This document shows positions 9,333 through 20,035 of a DNA stretch of 64,000 bases, one piece after another; position 1 is the first letter of the stretch, and each line of letters starts with the position of its first letter. The translations under genes were made by a program, and so were the position numbers. The DNA lies in NCBI GenBank assembly GCA_014529385.2, contig CM043953.1, forward strand, positions 87,774,842 through 87,838,841. Reading direction: 5' to 3'. Source of the stretch: Adiantum capillus-veneris. Taxonomy: Eukaryota > Streptophyta > Polypodiopsida > Polypodiales > Pteridaceae. Under the pieces are notes generated by a model that did no database searches, had not been told where the DNA came from, and saw nothing but the letters and a program-made list of their open reading frames with translations.

Positions 9333-10928
9333 TGTTTGCTGACAGTCCTCATTCATTTGTTTCCCTCTCAACCTTTTTCCCTGACCTCTTAATCACCAAT
9401 CTTAGGGAATGTAAATATAAAGCTTTATACTCACAAAAAACAAAAAAATAAAGAGCAAGAGCAATTAGCAAACGAGTATGCACATTAAAAGTCAAAACAT
9501 TGACTCAGACCTACACATGTCACATCTGGTACAGTGAAACAGAAACCTATGCCATAGAACACCTTTTATCCTCATCACTTGAGTGATGGAGGGTAGGTAA
9601 GATTAGTACGATAGGAGTGTTTCTGTTTTAGAGTTGAGTGATTCGCAAAGTTCTCTTTTCCTACTAATGTGCCTCCTGGAGGTATTCCTTTTGTTTCCTA
9701 GTGTGTACAGGAGCGTGTTGCTATTGATAGGATTTGGACCTTCATGGAACCTTTCTCTCGTTCACACTTCAAATCAAGCGCGACCATCGACACAAACAAG
9801 TGTTTCTTGTCCATTAGCATTGCCCTTATCTTTTTGCATCCATGTTTGTCTGCTTTGATTGTGATTGGTAGCATAATATTCAGCGCATTGGCTTAGTATC
9901 AAACATTTAATTCAATGTAATGTTTTGTCATAATCACTTGTCTAGGTTTAAAAATCAAGCAGTCCGACTAAGCTAGTTTGACCAAGCTAGATATTAGAAA
10001 TCTTCTCTTAATACCATGGGGAATGCCTTCCTAATAAACAATGGTTACTTAGGTTCTTAATCCGATTTAGGCAGCATTGTATGAAATGTACTAGGGCTTT
10101 CTAGTGGGCTTAACCCTATTGACCTTTAGCTTAAGTATTATAAAGGGAGTTTACTAATGTGATGAGCCTGGGGAGGGTAACAGTGTTATATGACCCCCCA
10201 AAGTTACAAAATTAAAATGATGAAAATGAACAAGCAAAAAATAGAAGTGCCACAATGTAAAATCTTACGCTGGAAGAGAAATCCTGGCTTAAATTGGTAC
10301 TTCACTCACATGTATCGCCTATGGTACTAGAGCCCTAGAGGTTCCCAGTGTGGGCGCTTTTCCTTGAAAAGCAAAAAACCCAAGGCATACAAAATAAGCA
10401 CACACATCATAATTGAATCAATGTGAAAAGACTTTGGGGGGTCAAAGAAAAAGTAATCAGTCAGGTGATGATTTCATGAGAAATTCCTTTTATGGTAGCT
10501 TAACTACAAGGTTTTCTAGATATAGCCTCTAGTCAGCCCTCGAACATGAATACTTGGCTCTCGCGATTAAACAACTTAATTGACCACAGAAAATTAAGAA
10601 GCTTACCCATGGTATTAATATTCGATCTCTAGTGCCTTTCGACCGTCAAATTAGCGACCCCAGACTTGTTTAATTTTCTACCTTTACATCTGTTTATGCA
10701 TTTGATTACATTGCAATTTAATGTTCATTGCTACCAAATTGTTTGAAATTCTTTGACCAATCAATGTGTCTACCTAAAACTGCATATGCTTTTTAAGAGA
10801 ATGCAATTACTGTGCCAATGTTGTTTGATTTTGCAGTGACTGAAGAAGGCTAAGGACATTCATCTCAAATGCTCTTCCACCTCGACGAACCAGCTTCAAC
10901 TCAATAGCTTCCGAGGACGGAATCTACA
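9333..10928 (+). other. Family X long 3' untranslated region
   Basis: No open frame of note. The sequence matches 55392-57404 (inverted) in blocks, including a TATA-like TAAATATAAAGC near 9412 and the final block ending GGAATCTACA. The relative has a small extra ORF here (57178-56756), which this copy lacks. The segment ends at 10928, directly at the right-hand GTCCC; in the relative the terminal purine tract and LTR follow. Confidence 0.7.
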
Positions 10929-10933
10929 GTCCC
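10929..10933. repeat. 5-bp target site duplication (right copy GTCCC)
   Basis: Right-hand partner of the GTCCC at 2587-2591. Host family Y sequence resumes immediately after (GACATGGCCTTGATC, also at about 40053-40067). Confidence 0.75.
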
Positions 10934-10956
10934 CGACATGGCCTTGATCAGCTGCT

Positions 10957-13900
10957 TCATCTTATCGTTTCCCGCATCTTTAGTAGTGATTCGTACCTGG
11001 CATGTAGGTTCATCATTGTGGGGCCAAAGATATCTGTATTCATGGTGAAGAACCCCGTAGAGAATGCTTCTTCAAAAGCCTGGAGGTGATAGGAGGGTAG
11101 AAACATGATTCTTTGATACAGCGCATGTATCACCTCCTTGGAAGGCTGACTTGATAGATCACAGGCACATCTGTATGTATCCTGGAAGAAGAATATGCTG
11201 TCGGTCACCTGGCCTGGCTTGAAGGTCTCGAACACTGCTAAGATTATTCTACAAATCTTCCTTATCATAATGCATGTAAGGTCAGGTGAGCCAGTGAACA
11301 ACTTTATGGCACTCGTTAGGGTTTTCACCATATATTGGATACTTATTCTCTCACCTGCCTTCATGCCCGACAGCTTTGGGTAATTCAGCCAAGTGGGTTG
11401 GCTTCTTTGCAAAATTTCTTGTGCCTTCCACGTCCTAATTCTTGGTAGAGGACAGAAGCTAAGGTTGTCTCTGATATGTTTAGGTGCCTCTACCAAGTGG
11501 ATTAGGTATTGTGGGTACTTGGTAAGCCAAGCCTTCCTCCACTTTGGCTGAGAATCTACTATAAGCTTAACTCCTTCTGGCTTCGAGGTGTCTGCATTGT
11601 AGAGAGGTACCGTTGGCTCTTGTCTGATCCGCTTGTTGATTGTTGTTGCCTCATATTTCAGCAATGGATATGGGAGAGAGGGTTGAATCCACTCGCGCTT
11701 GAGATTGATGGCGTCGATCTTCTGAATTGTCATAGATTTGAAGACCCTCTGCTCCCATTCCAAGGCTTCCTTCGTGCTTTCTCTTAGCTCTTCCTCTATT
11801 GCCTTACTCAATTTTTCCTCCTCTTCTTGTGTTAGATCCTGTGGCTCTTGAGAGGATCCTGCTATGCTTTCCTCTTGCATGGGTGTGTCCACAGGATCTG
11901 CCACATTTTCGAGGTCGATGCCCTCATTGGCGACTGGCCCTGAGCTTTCTGCCTCTGCTTGTTGCTGACCTTTCAACTCCTCAATTTTCCTGAGGCGTGT
12001 CTGCTTTTCCGCTTCAGCTTCTCCGCCCATATTCACGAGGATGTCATTAAGTTCAGCGTTTACTCTTTCCGCCTCCTCGAGCTTTTTCTTTATGCTTTCC
12101 ACTTCTTGCAGGGCTTTTTGGCCCTCCTCCATTCTTGTTTGCATTACGATAGAACCTTCAGCCATCATTAACCTCTGCTTTTTCTCGAGAGTCAGCTCCT
12201 TCTGAAGTTCCTGCATTTGCTCTTCGTATATTTGACTCTCGAAAATGATTTGAGTCGAGCTCGTAGCTTTGACTCTAGCAGGTGATGCTTGCAGCCTCTG
12301 GATAGTTTGATCTTTGACTTTTAATTAGTCTTTGAGCTCAAGGACTTCATCCAAGCTTGCTTCTTGTTCTATCTCTGCTTTTTCCTTGGCATTCCTCATG
12401 GCCTCAACTTCTTTTGTTTCTTCTGCCAACTGTAGTGTCAGATTATCTCGTTCTTTTTCATCATCTCGCAATGACTTGCTGAGCTACAGACACTCTTCTT
12501 CAGCTGCTTGTATTCTTTTTGTTGCTGCCTCATTTGCTTCTTCCATTGCTTGGCAGTTTTGTAGAGCTGTTGCCAAGCTGGCCTGGAGGTCAGCTTCTCT
12601 CTCTTTTTGCCCTTGGCTTTGTGCCTGCAGAGAATCCCTTTCCATTTTGGTCTTTTCTTCGGTGGCTTTGAGAGTTATCATCTCTTCCTCTGAAGCCATA
12701 GATTGTGCCCTCAATCCAGCTAGCTTTGTCATCACCACGTCCCAATCATTGGAGGGCGGGTGCAGGTGTACCGTGTCGGTAGCAATTTCTTTTAGTTACA
12801 CTAGCCGGATGCCTTGCATCTGTTCTTTATGCCCTGTTCTCGCCAAGTCAAATGCGACTGTGGCGGCTTCTTCCTTTGTATAGCCTGCAGCTAGCAGGTC
12901 CAAAAATGCATAATAGGCCTCATCTAATCCTTTTTGCTGAGATTCAGACTTGGCCTCTTCTTTTGGCTCAGGTTCTTGCCTTTGCTCTTGCTCTTCTGCT
13001 TGCCTTTCGTCTTGTTTGTCCTCCGCTGCATTATCTTCTTGTGGAGGGCTGTTGGGAGGTAGTGATGGCGGTGGAGATGGCTGTGGGCTGGGTTTAGGGC
13101 TATCTGGTAAAGTTGTCGGTTTGCCCTTTATGTCCCTGTCCGCTTTTGTTTTTCTTTCTCTTTCTTGGATTTCTTGTTCATCTAGCAGTGTCTGCCTTAT
13201 CTGCTCCACTTCCTCCTCGGTGAAAGGTACATGGGGGATGTTTTTCGCTGCCGCATCAAGAACCTCGAAATTCTTGATATAATCTTCAAAGCAATCCCTT
13301 TGCACTCTTCTGGAAGATCTGGACATAGACTCGAGAGATGGATTCCAGAGTTCGTTTAAATCCCCCTTGAGGGCTCTTTCTGCTCGGAAACTCTCCATCA
13401 GCCTCTCGAGTCTTGCCGCTTTTTGTGAACTTGTGTCTTTGGCCGGCACTTGAACAAACTCTTTCTTTCCTTTCTTCTGCTCGGGTTGCTCCTCTTCAAC
13501 TGGCTCTAGCCGTCTTTTCAACCTCGTAGCCACCCTTGGTGCCCTTTGCGGCTCATCTTCCTTGTCTTCTTTTACTCTTAGCCAATCATTCTGAGATGGG
13601 GGGTCAGGCCACCTTCCTTTAGCGTGTAGTGCCCCATAAACCACCTTGGTGATCAGCTCTCCTGGCACTATGTAGGTTGGCTTTTTGTTGCCCATCTTTA
13701 CTAAGCTGTCATGTATGTATGCAGCATAGTTAATTATCTTTGGGGTGCCTTTTGTCATTGCCCAAGTAAACGTTGTGGCAATTGTACCTGGCGGCATCCT
13801 GTACTTCTGTGGCCTCTTAGTGCACATGTGGAAGTACTGGTTGTACAATTGGCTCATAATTGCCAGCTTTGGGTTGGGAATGTCTTCAAAAGTGTAATTC

Positions 13901-14396
13901 GTCTTTTTCTCCTTGTACACCTTGACTTCATCCCTTCTTTTTGTTACACTGTCCCCCTCATTGGAGAGGTCGAGTGCATGGGCTACAACCCGCTCTGTGA
14001 TTATGATCTCTGTATCTGGTCTACCTTGTAAATCTGTCACCTTGGCAACTCCATCCTCCTTGATGCTTGTTACAAACTCCCATACTCTTTTGATGTCCAC
14101 CCATGCTGGTATTGCTTCGAAGTAGTTATGGAGGTCAATTTTCTCCAAGTAGCCGGCCATTTTGCTTCGTACAAATTCATTGAGCTCTCTTGGCAGCATT
14201 GGTAGCTCTATTACATTGCCTTCATTGTCTTTGAACACTCCCTGGTAGATCTTTAGGTCGTTTGACTCTAACAGATCTTCTTGTATCCAGGTGCTGGCTT
14301 TAGTGTTCCCTGTGGAATGACAAAAGGTTCCACCTCGTCCAGATAATCTTTGATTGTCATTCTTTTCTTCTTTGCCGGTGACTTCGAGGCTGCCAT
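10957..14396 (-). pseudogene. Accessory ORF of family Y between pol and 3' LTR (about 1,100 codons, broken)
   Basis: An ATG at 14396 (MAASKSPAKKKRM) opens a frame that shifts once near 14300-14330. From 14238 it stays in one frame to the stop at 10957, interrupted by stops at 12796-12798, 12484-12486 and 12325-12327. N-terminal part (to about codon 280): globular, with AWVDIKRVWEF and a later WAMTKGTPKIINYAAYI, loosely resembling the plant transposon-protein domain found in some Ty3/gypsy accessory ORFs. Middle: Pro/Glu/Gln-rich, then a long coiled coil (about 12738-12030). C-terminal part: a second globular region ending SLLKMRETIR. The last 45 codons recur at 40218-40082, so the ORF belongs to the family. 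Function unknown. It lies between tandem repeats and the polypurine tract, on the same strand as gag and pol. Confidence 0.7.
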
Positions 14397-14459
14397 AGAT
14401 CTTGTTGCACTCAGTAATCCAAAGTTAGTGTTTTTTCCATATTAGCTGCGAAACTGAGT

Positions 14460-15439
14460 TTTACTCATCCAAATGACTTGAAAATTGGAATTGTAGCTTA
14501 AAAGGAACTTGTGAAGCTGTGCACGTGCTCACAGTGCAAATCTGGCCAAAAATTTCCATCTAGACATCCTACGCATAGGATGTCTTTTTCTTCAGAATTG
14601 ATTCATACTTGACATGCAGGTAGTGGAAGGCTCATGGAGCATGGTTAAAGGCTTGGATTTGAATTTGGATATCAAAAAGTGGATTTTTGGGCTGATTCAA
14701 GCTTTAGGTCACAATTTAGGTAGAATGTCCATCATAGGTAGCAATTGATGTCCAAATGGGTTGAAAATTGGTATATGGGCTCATTGCACCATGGTAGTGG
14801 CTCTTGTGATGTCATTCCTTGCATAGAAGGCTAAATTTATGCTGAAGACATCCTATGCGTAGGATGTCTATTTCATCAGAATTTCATGAAACTTGTTCTG
14901 TGGGTTGTCCTTGGCCTATGGAACATGGCCATGTTCTTGGATTTGAATTTGGATAAGATTTGATGCTTGTAGGGCTCTGTGAGGTGTTTTTGGGCTCAAA
15001 AAGTGTATCTTGAAGGTGTTGGGGGTCAAAAGTGATTAGAATGGCTTTAAACTTGACATATGGGCTCTTGATAATGAGGTAATTAGATCTGAAATGACAA
15101 AACATCCCTTCCATGCCAAAAAGGTCCATTAGACATCCTACGCGTAGGATGTATTTTTCATCATTTTGACTCCCTGACCACACAGATTGTTTGCTGATGT
15201 GTATGTGAATGTGTAATGCAAGTTTCATGAGATTTGGACAAGATTTGGTAGGTCAATGGCCCATTATTGCCTCTTTGCTCTAACTTTGCATTTTTCCATG
15301 CATATGAGGTCAAATCTGGTCCAAATGTGATGAAACTTGGTGTATGGCTTATAAATGTCATTCAGAACATGTGCATGACAAAAATTGATGAGGTTTGTGC
15401 CAAAAAGTGCCCTTGAGACATCCTACGTGTAGGATGTCT
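14460..15439. repeat. Degenerate ~285-bp tandem array with 24-bp palindromes
   Basis: Four palindromes (arm AGACATCCTACG followed by its reverse complement) lie at 14562-14585, 14846-14869, 15131-15154 and 15416-15439, spaced 284, 285 and 285 bp. Between them, blocks such as CCAAATGggTTGAAAATTGG and TATATGGGCTC recur at the same offset but are strongly diverged. The array sits in the 3' spacer of El1 between PR2 and the accessory ORF. Tandem subrepeats in the 3' untranslated part of plant Ty3/gypsy elements are known in the Tat/Ogre group. Confidence 0.75.
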
Positions 15440-17217
15440 CTTGGTGATTTTTTCAGTGCTAGTGCTCCATGTGCTTGCCCTTTGCCCCCCTAAGTCCCTT
15501 TTGAGCCTAATTTCAACAAAAAAGTTAAATGGATAGAGTATAACTTCCTGTGTGGACTTCAGAGCCTCCGAGCCGTTTTCTGACTTTTGGAGTGTTTTTT
15601 GGTGATGAAATTTCTCGATGTTGGTCTCCATAGCTTCCCAATCCCTTGGGGATCCTTGCCGTATGGTTTTTGCCGACTTTGGCTTCACCGGAGCTCCATT
15701 TGGCAATTTGTCGTTCTAGAAGCACCTGTGGTTGCGTTTACATATCTTTGATGATTTGTGGTGGTCTACCACCATAGGACTTGGTTGTTGATGGTCTAGG
15801 AAAGCCGCTCGTGAAGTTTGGTGGCAAACGGACTTGCGGTTTGGCCGCAAGTGCATTTTGACGCTTTGTGTGTCTGATGCCGTTTTTGAGGTTTAGTGCC
15901 GCTTCGGGTCACTTTTTGGTCATGCGGGCCATATGGACTTGTCGAGCATGTCGAGATGCTCCTACCCATAAATTTTGGTAGCATTTGGTCGCCGTTTCGC
16001 CGATTTCCCATTTGGTGGCCTCTTGCGGGTTTTTGGGACTTAGGTTTTTTCCCGATGGTTTCCCACTGCCTTTGGCTATCCAGGACTGGTCTCCTAGACT
16101 AGGGTAAGCTGCCGATGAAGTCTTGTTGCTTTCGGGTTAGCCGTTAGGCCGCTGTCTCTACTTGCAGGTCTCTACCGCTCGCTTTGTGTGTGACCTCTAC
16201 GCTAGTTTTCGCGACATAATGACAAACATGCGCGAAAAGCTCAAGGTGGTGAGCCTACCTCTCATGTCTGGAGCTGGTCGAGTAGACGTGCGCGTCATAG
16301 AAGCTGCTAGAAGGTCGATCCGCTCTAGGTGGCAGATGCTCTCTCCACAAAGTCAATAGTGAGAATGAGGTAAAAATGGGGTGAAAATTTCTTATAATGG
16401 AGGTCCCCGAACCACTTTTCATGAAATTTGACATGTGCTCCTATCTTCCTGCGAGATGCGGTTTAGGCTCAAAAATTTCTTGATTTGGACTCCATTTGCT
16501 TTGTTTACCAGAAATTTGTCATTTCGGTCAAAACCTGGCCAAAACATGCTTTCCACTCCAGTCTCATAATTGCACCCCCACTGTACCATAGGTTGTCCTT
16601 TAGTCACTGGTCATCCCCATATTTTTTGTTTTTCATTACGACTGTTTTTCACCTGCTTTTTGTATGTTTGAAGTTTTTCTGCCGAAAATTAGCAAAATTA
16701 AAAGGAAAATAGCAAATCAAACCTAGAAAATCCCCAAAAATCATAATAGATCACAAACATCACCTCAACACATTATATACACTCATATGCAATTTTTATG
16801 GTCGGATTTCTCCGTTTTACCAATATTTTGCTTGAAAAATGGCTATATACACACACCTAGGGGCTTGATTTGGCGTTTGGCCCCCTATACCTGTAGCTTC
16901 ATGCTGTATAAGGGCATATATACTTGGTTACTTCAGAAAGATTCGCAATCAAACAACAACCATTAAAATAGTCGAAAATCATCCCTTTTTTGCTGTTTCG
17001 GTCATTGGTTCCGCATTTGAGAATGCCTCTAGAATGCCTCCCCCCCTCCTAGTCGGAGTCCTCCCGGACGACAAGGTTTCTCCTCGGAGTATGTGCCGTG
17101 CATAGGTTGAAAAAGTTGTGCTAATGCCTGGCCGATTAATATGGCCCTATTTTATGCATACTCGGTCAATGCATGAAAAAATTAATGTTGTGCAAGAGAA
17201 GGGAATAAGCAAGATGC
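15440..17217. other. Non-coding spacer of El1
   Basis: I see no gene. 16311-17217 matches 26016-26933 of El2 closely. 15440-16310 has no partner in El2, because El2 breaks at the point equivalent to 16311. Short open frames on both strands have no recognisable features. Confidence 0.6.
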
Positions 17218-18421
17218 TTATTGACACTCGCCGTCGAGGCTTCCTGTTTTCTTTGCAAGTAGCAGCTGTAACTCTACTGCTCTCTGTTTAATTGTCCTTT
17301 TGGCAAGAGGCAATTGCTTTGCCGACGCTGTTGATGGAGTCGTAGCTGTTTTTAAGGATAGAATTGGTTGGAATGTAATATCTATGGGCCTTATGGCCTT
17401 GGCTTTCCATTGGTATTTTGTTGCTGCCGACTTTTGTAGATGGTTTGGCACTTTCTTGTTTGCCACTGGTTTGTCTTTCATCGGCATCCACATATATCGG
17501 TTCTCCTGGTTGACATGCAGATGTCTGCTTTCCATTGTTGCTTGTACCGTAGGTAGTTCCTTTGGCTTTTGCTTTGGTATCCAAATGTGAGTGACTTTTG
17601 GGTTATGGCTAAGCATTTTCTTTGGGATCCATATCTATTTTATGACCTTGGTTTTGGGTTGAACCGTCTTTGTAATCCGGTTGTTACATTGTTTTTTTTA
17701 CGCCATTGCATTTCTATCCTTTCGCATCCATACGTGTTTACCTTGTTTTGGTAGCCTAGATTTTTGCATTGTGGCCAGTGACTTCAGCTGTCTGTAATTA
17801 GCATGGTTGGCTTTTACCTGGTTGTTGGTCTCAGGTTTCATGTTGATCTTTGATGGCATTTGTGCTTTTGTCTTTGTTGCCAGTGATTGCATGGCTTGCA
17901 GTTGATCATGATGGTATTGCTGAGCAAGAGCTATCACCTGTTGTTCATGTTCGTGCTAAATTTTGACCGCCTTTGCTTTCCAATCTATCTGCACATTGTA
18001 TGCTTTTTGCCAAGGTTGCCCTAGCATCATTGGGTGTTGTGTGCTTTCATCTGTCACCACATAGAACTTGTGTGGGTAAATATATTGATGTATCTGTACA
18101 TGCAATATAGTCCATCCTAATGTTTTCAATGGGTGTGATGTGCTACTTTCCAGCACTTGGGGAGTAGGATGAAGTTGATCTGTGACTCTGAGCTGTTGGT
18201 ATAATCCGTAAGAGATCAAATTTGCTTGAGCACCCGAATCAAGCAAAGTCGTTGATTCAACTTGATCGTTGCCCACTTTGACTGTAATTATTGGCTCCAC
18301 TGTTTCCTCCTCCAACTTCATCAGTCGAATGGCATTGATTTTCAATGGTGGTTTACTTTGTTGTTGTTGTCGCAGAAGCCGTCTTTTTGCAATGCGTTCT
18401 TGTGCTTCGGCTTGAGCTTCC
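17218..18421 (-). pseudogene. El1 PR2 retropepsin-like domain with W-x-P-K tail
   Basis: Frame 18441-17956 contains VESTTLLDSGAQANLISYGL, a retropepsin-type D-S-G-A motif, and the later block MMLGQPWQKAYNVQIDW, which fits the second half of such a protease fold. A stop at 17956 separates it from 17937-17698 and 17616-17218, which carry VWMRK, IWIPK, MWMPM and YQWKAK motifs. The El2 counterpart (27878-26934) reads through these positions. In El2 the segment lies directly after integrase, so this is a second protease-like domain in addition to PR1. In El1 it is fused to the pre-RT linker by deletion. Confidence 0.75.
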
Positions 18422-18919
18422 TCCCTAATTGGTGTTGTCATAATGATTTTTCTATCTTGGATAGTAAATTTTCAATAGTGTGCTGGTACGTTCATGTTGT
18501 CCTTTTCTGACTCCCTTTTTCCATCACTATCATCTTCAGTAGTCCATATCTCTCTCAAAGACCGTTTGAGTTCTTGATATTTCTGTTTACGCTCCAGTCC
18601 ACTCTTGGTCTTTTGTTGTTTCTTTTTTTGATTTTTCAGATTTTTGTGATTTTGTTTCGGTTTTAGCTTTTCTTACCTGTTTTATTTCTCCTCGCGTTCT
18701 TTCTTTTCGATTTTCTGAGAATTTTCTTGATATTTGATTTTTTACACAATCCTCAGCTTTTACAAGCATCAAATAGTGAACTTTACCTTTTATCCTGGGC
18801 ATCAGGTTCTCTCTCACTTTGTTTCCTGCTCTTTTCCTCCTATAGCGTTCTTGGCATCTAGGGTGTTGATTAGCAAAATCATAAAACTTGATATTCTTGG
18901 CTTCATTTCCACGCTCACT
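18422..18919 (-). other. El1 pre-RT linker and RT-integrase deletion junction
   Basis: The minus strand reads a lysine-rich linker (18817-18587) and then the block preceding RT in El2 (VPAHY, TIQDRKII), but continues at 18425-18422 directly into REEAQAEAQERIAKRR, which in El2 lies after integrase. GGGA is shared by both parent sites (El2 31359-31356 and 28110-28107). By comparison, 3249 bp containing RT, RNase H and integrase are missing. Confidence 0.75.
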
Positions 18920-20023
18920 TCAGGTGTCTGAACACTCATTATCTGCATCATCATTTACTTCTAAATGTTTAGAGGAGTTGTAAAACTCTTCTTGTTCTGG
19001 AGGTTCTACCGTCTCTTTTTCCGGTACAATGCTTACCATGTAATAGGGTAGCACATCATAGCCATCCTTATCACAAAATTTTGTTGTTGGACTGTCAGTA
19101 ATGGTACAGACATCCAATGTTGCCAGTATGTGTTCCCATTCTAGAGGTTCCAAGGCATCTTCAGGGAAAGGTTCCTGAATATACTGTTTGTCCTCAATTG
19201 CTCTTTCTAAGACGCATTCCTCTTTTGTTAAACTTCCACAATGTGAAGCTCCGCACATCCATATCTCTTTTGGTTGCCCTAACCATGCTGGTAGTTCCGA
19301 TCCTGCTACTGTAGCCAAATCAAACTCTTCTACTGGTGTTTGGTTTACATCTTTGTAACTATGGTCTTTCAGGTGTATTTTAGTTGTCATCTCGCCATGT
19401 CTGAGGTATATGTGGTCATAACCCCAATCTTGGACCATCTTCAGTTGTCGCATGAATGGTCGTCCCAATATTATCTCATAATTCTTCTTTTTGTCAAAAT
19501 CGACTATTGCAAATGTATGCTCATACTCGATTCCGCACGAAGTGACAATTACTTTCTCTAAGAGTCCTAGAGGCTTCTCCATGAACCCATCTGCCAACTG
19601 CAGCTTCATTCTGGTAGCCCTCAAAGTTGGTTTTCTCCATTTTCTCCAGATTTCCTTGGTGGCGATAGCAACTCCCACTCCACTGTCAAGAATAGCTTTG
19701 GAAACTACTCCTTGGAGTTCTACCGGTAGCGTCCTGTTTCCATCTTCTCCCTTGCAATATTCTCCAACCTTATTCAATGGTATCGGCCTAGTGTTTAGGT
19801 TAGGTCTGTCCAACTCCCTGATTCCTTCTTGGAGCTTCAAGGTGGGGTCTTTCACTACAAATTTTTCTAGGCATTTTCCTACTGTGGTCCACATGTTTGG
19901 TCTTAACCTTAGGAGTTCTGCTAACGTGATTGTGCATGCCACCGGAGTGGATAACAACTCAATCAATCCTTGCGAATCCATCACCTTGTTAGAAGAAAGT
20001 CTTTGAGATGGGATTGCTCTCAC
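18920..20023 (-). pseudogene. El1 PR1 retropepsin-like region
   Basis: About 367 codons open. It contains KAILDSGVGVAIATKEIW, an aspartic-protease-like catalytic motif (D-S-G), then IILGRPFMRQLKMVQDW, the conserved second half, and a C-terminal region of unknown role with Cys-rich blocks (WMCGASHCG, CDKDGYD). El2 33078-31906 is nearly the same protein. A stop in El1 (TAA at 20036-20038) cuts it from the upstream gag frame, where El2 reads a Glu codon. It lies between Gag and RT as in standard Ty3/gypsy order. Confidence 0.75.
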
Positions 20024-20035
20024 TTCCGACTTAGC

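Larger units (their letters stand above)
2592..10928 (+). mobile_element. Family X Ty3/gypsy element, internally deleted, inserted in El1
   Basis: Order on the plus strand: LTR (2592-3174), primer site (3179-3196), repeat-rich leader, long gag (4132-7791), PR1 joined to a W-x-P-K tail (about 7976-9311), purine tract (9319-9332), and a 1.6-kb non-coding 3' region ending in CTACA at 10928. RT, RNase H, integrase and PR2 are absent, although a relative at 54766-62048 has them. The terminal polypurine tract and 3' LTR are also absent. GTCCC flanks both ends. This copy could not move by itself; whether it was ever mobilised in trans cannot be told. Confidence 0.85.

Noticed and set aside
9333-10928. 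Interpretation of the TGTTTG...CTACA segment as the true 3' LTR of family X
   Set aside because: No matching copy lies at the 5' end, and the primer site and terminal polypurine tract both identify TGTTAACCC...GCGCACA as the LTR; kept only as an alternative.
14562-15439. CRISPR-like regular spacing of a short palindromic repeat
   Set aside because: Nuclear plant retrotransposon context, spacers of about 260 bp that are themselves related, and no cas genes.
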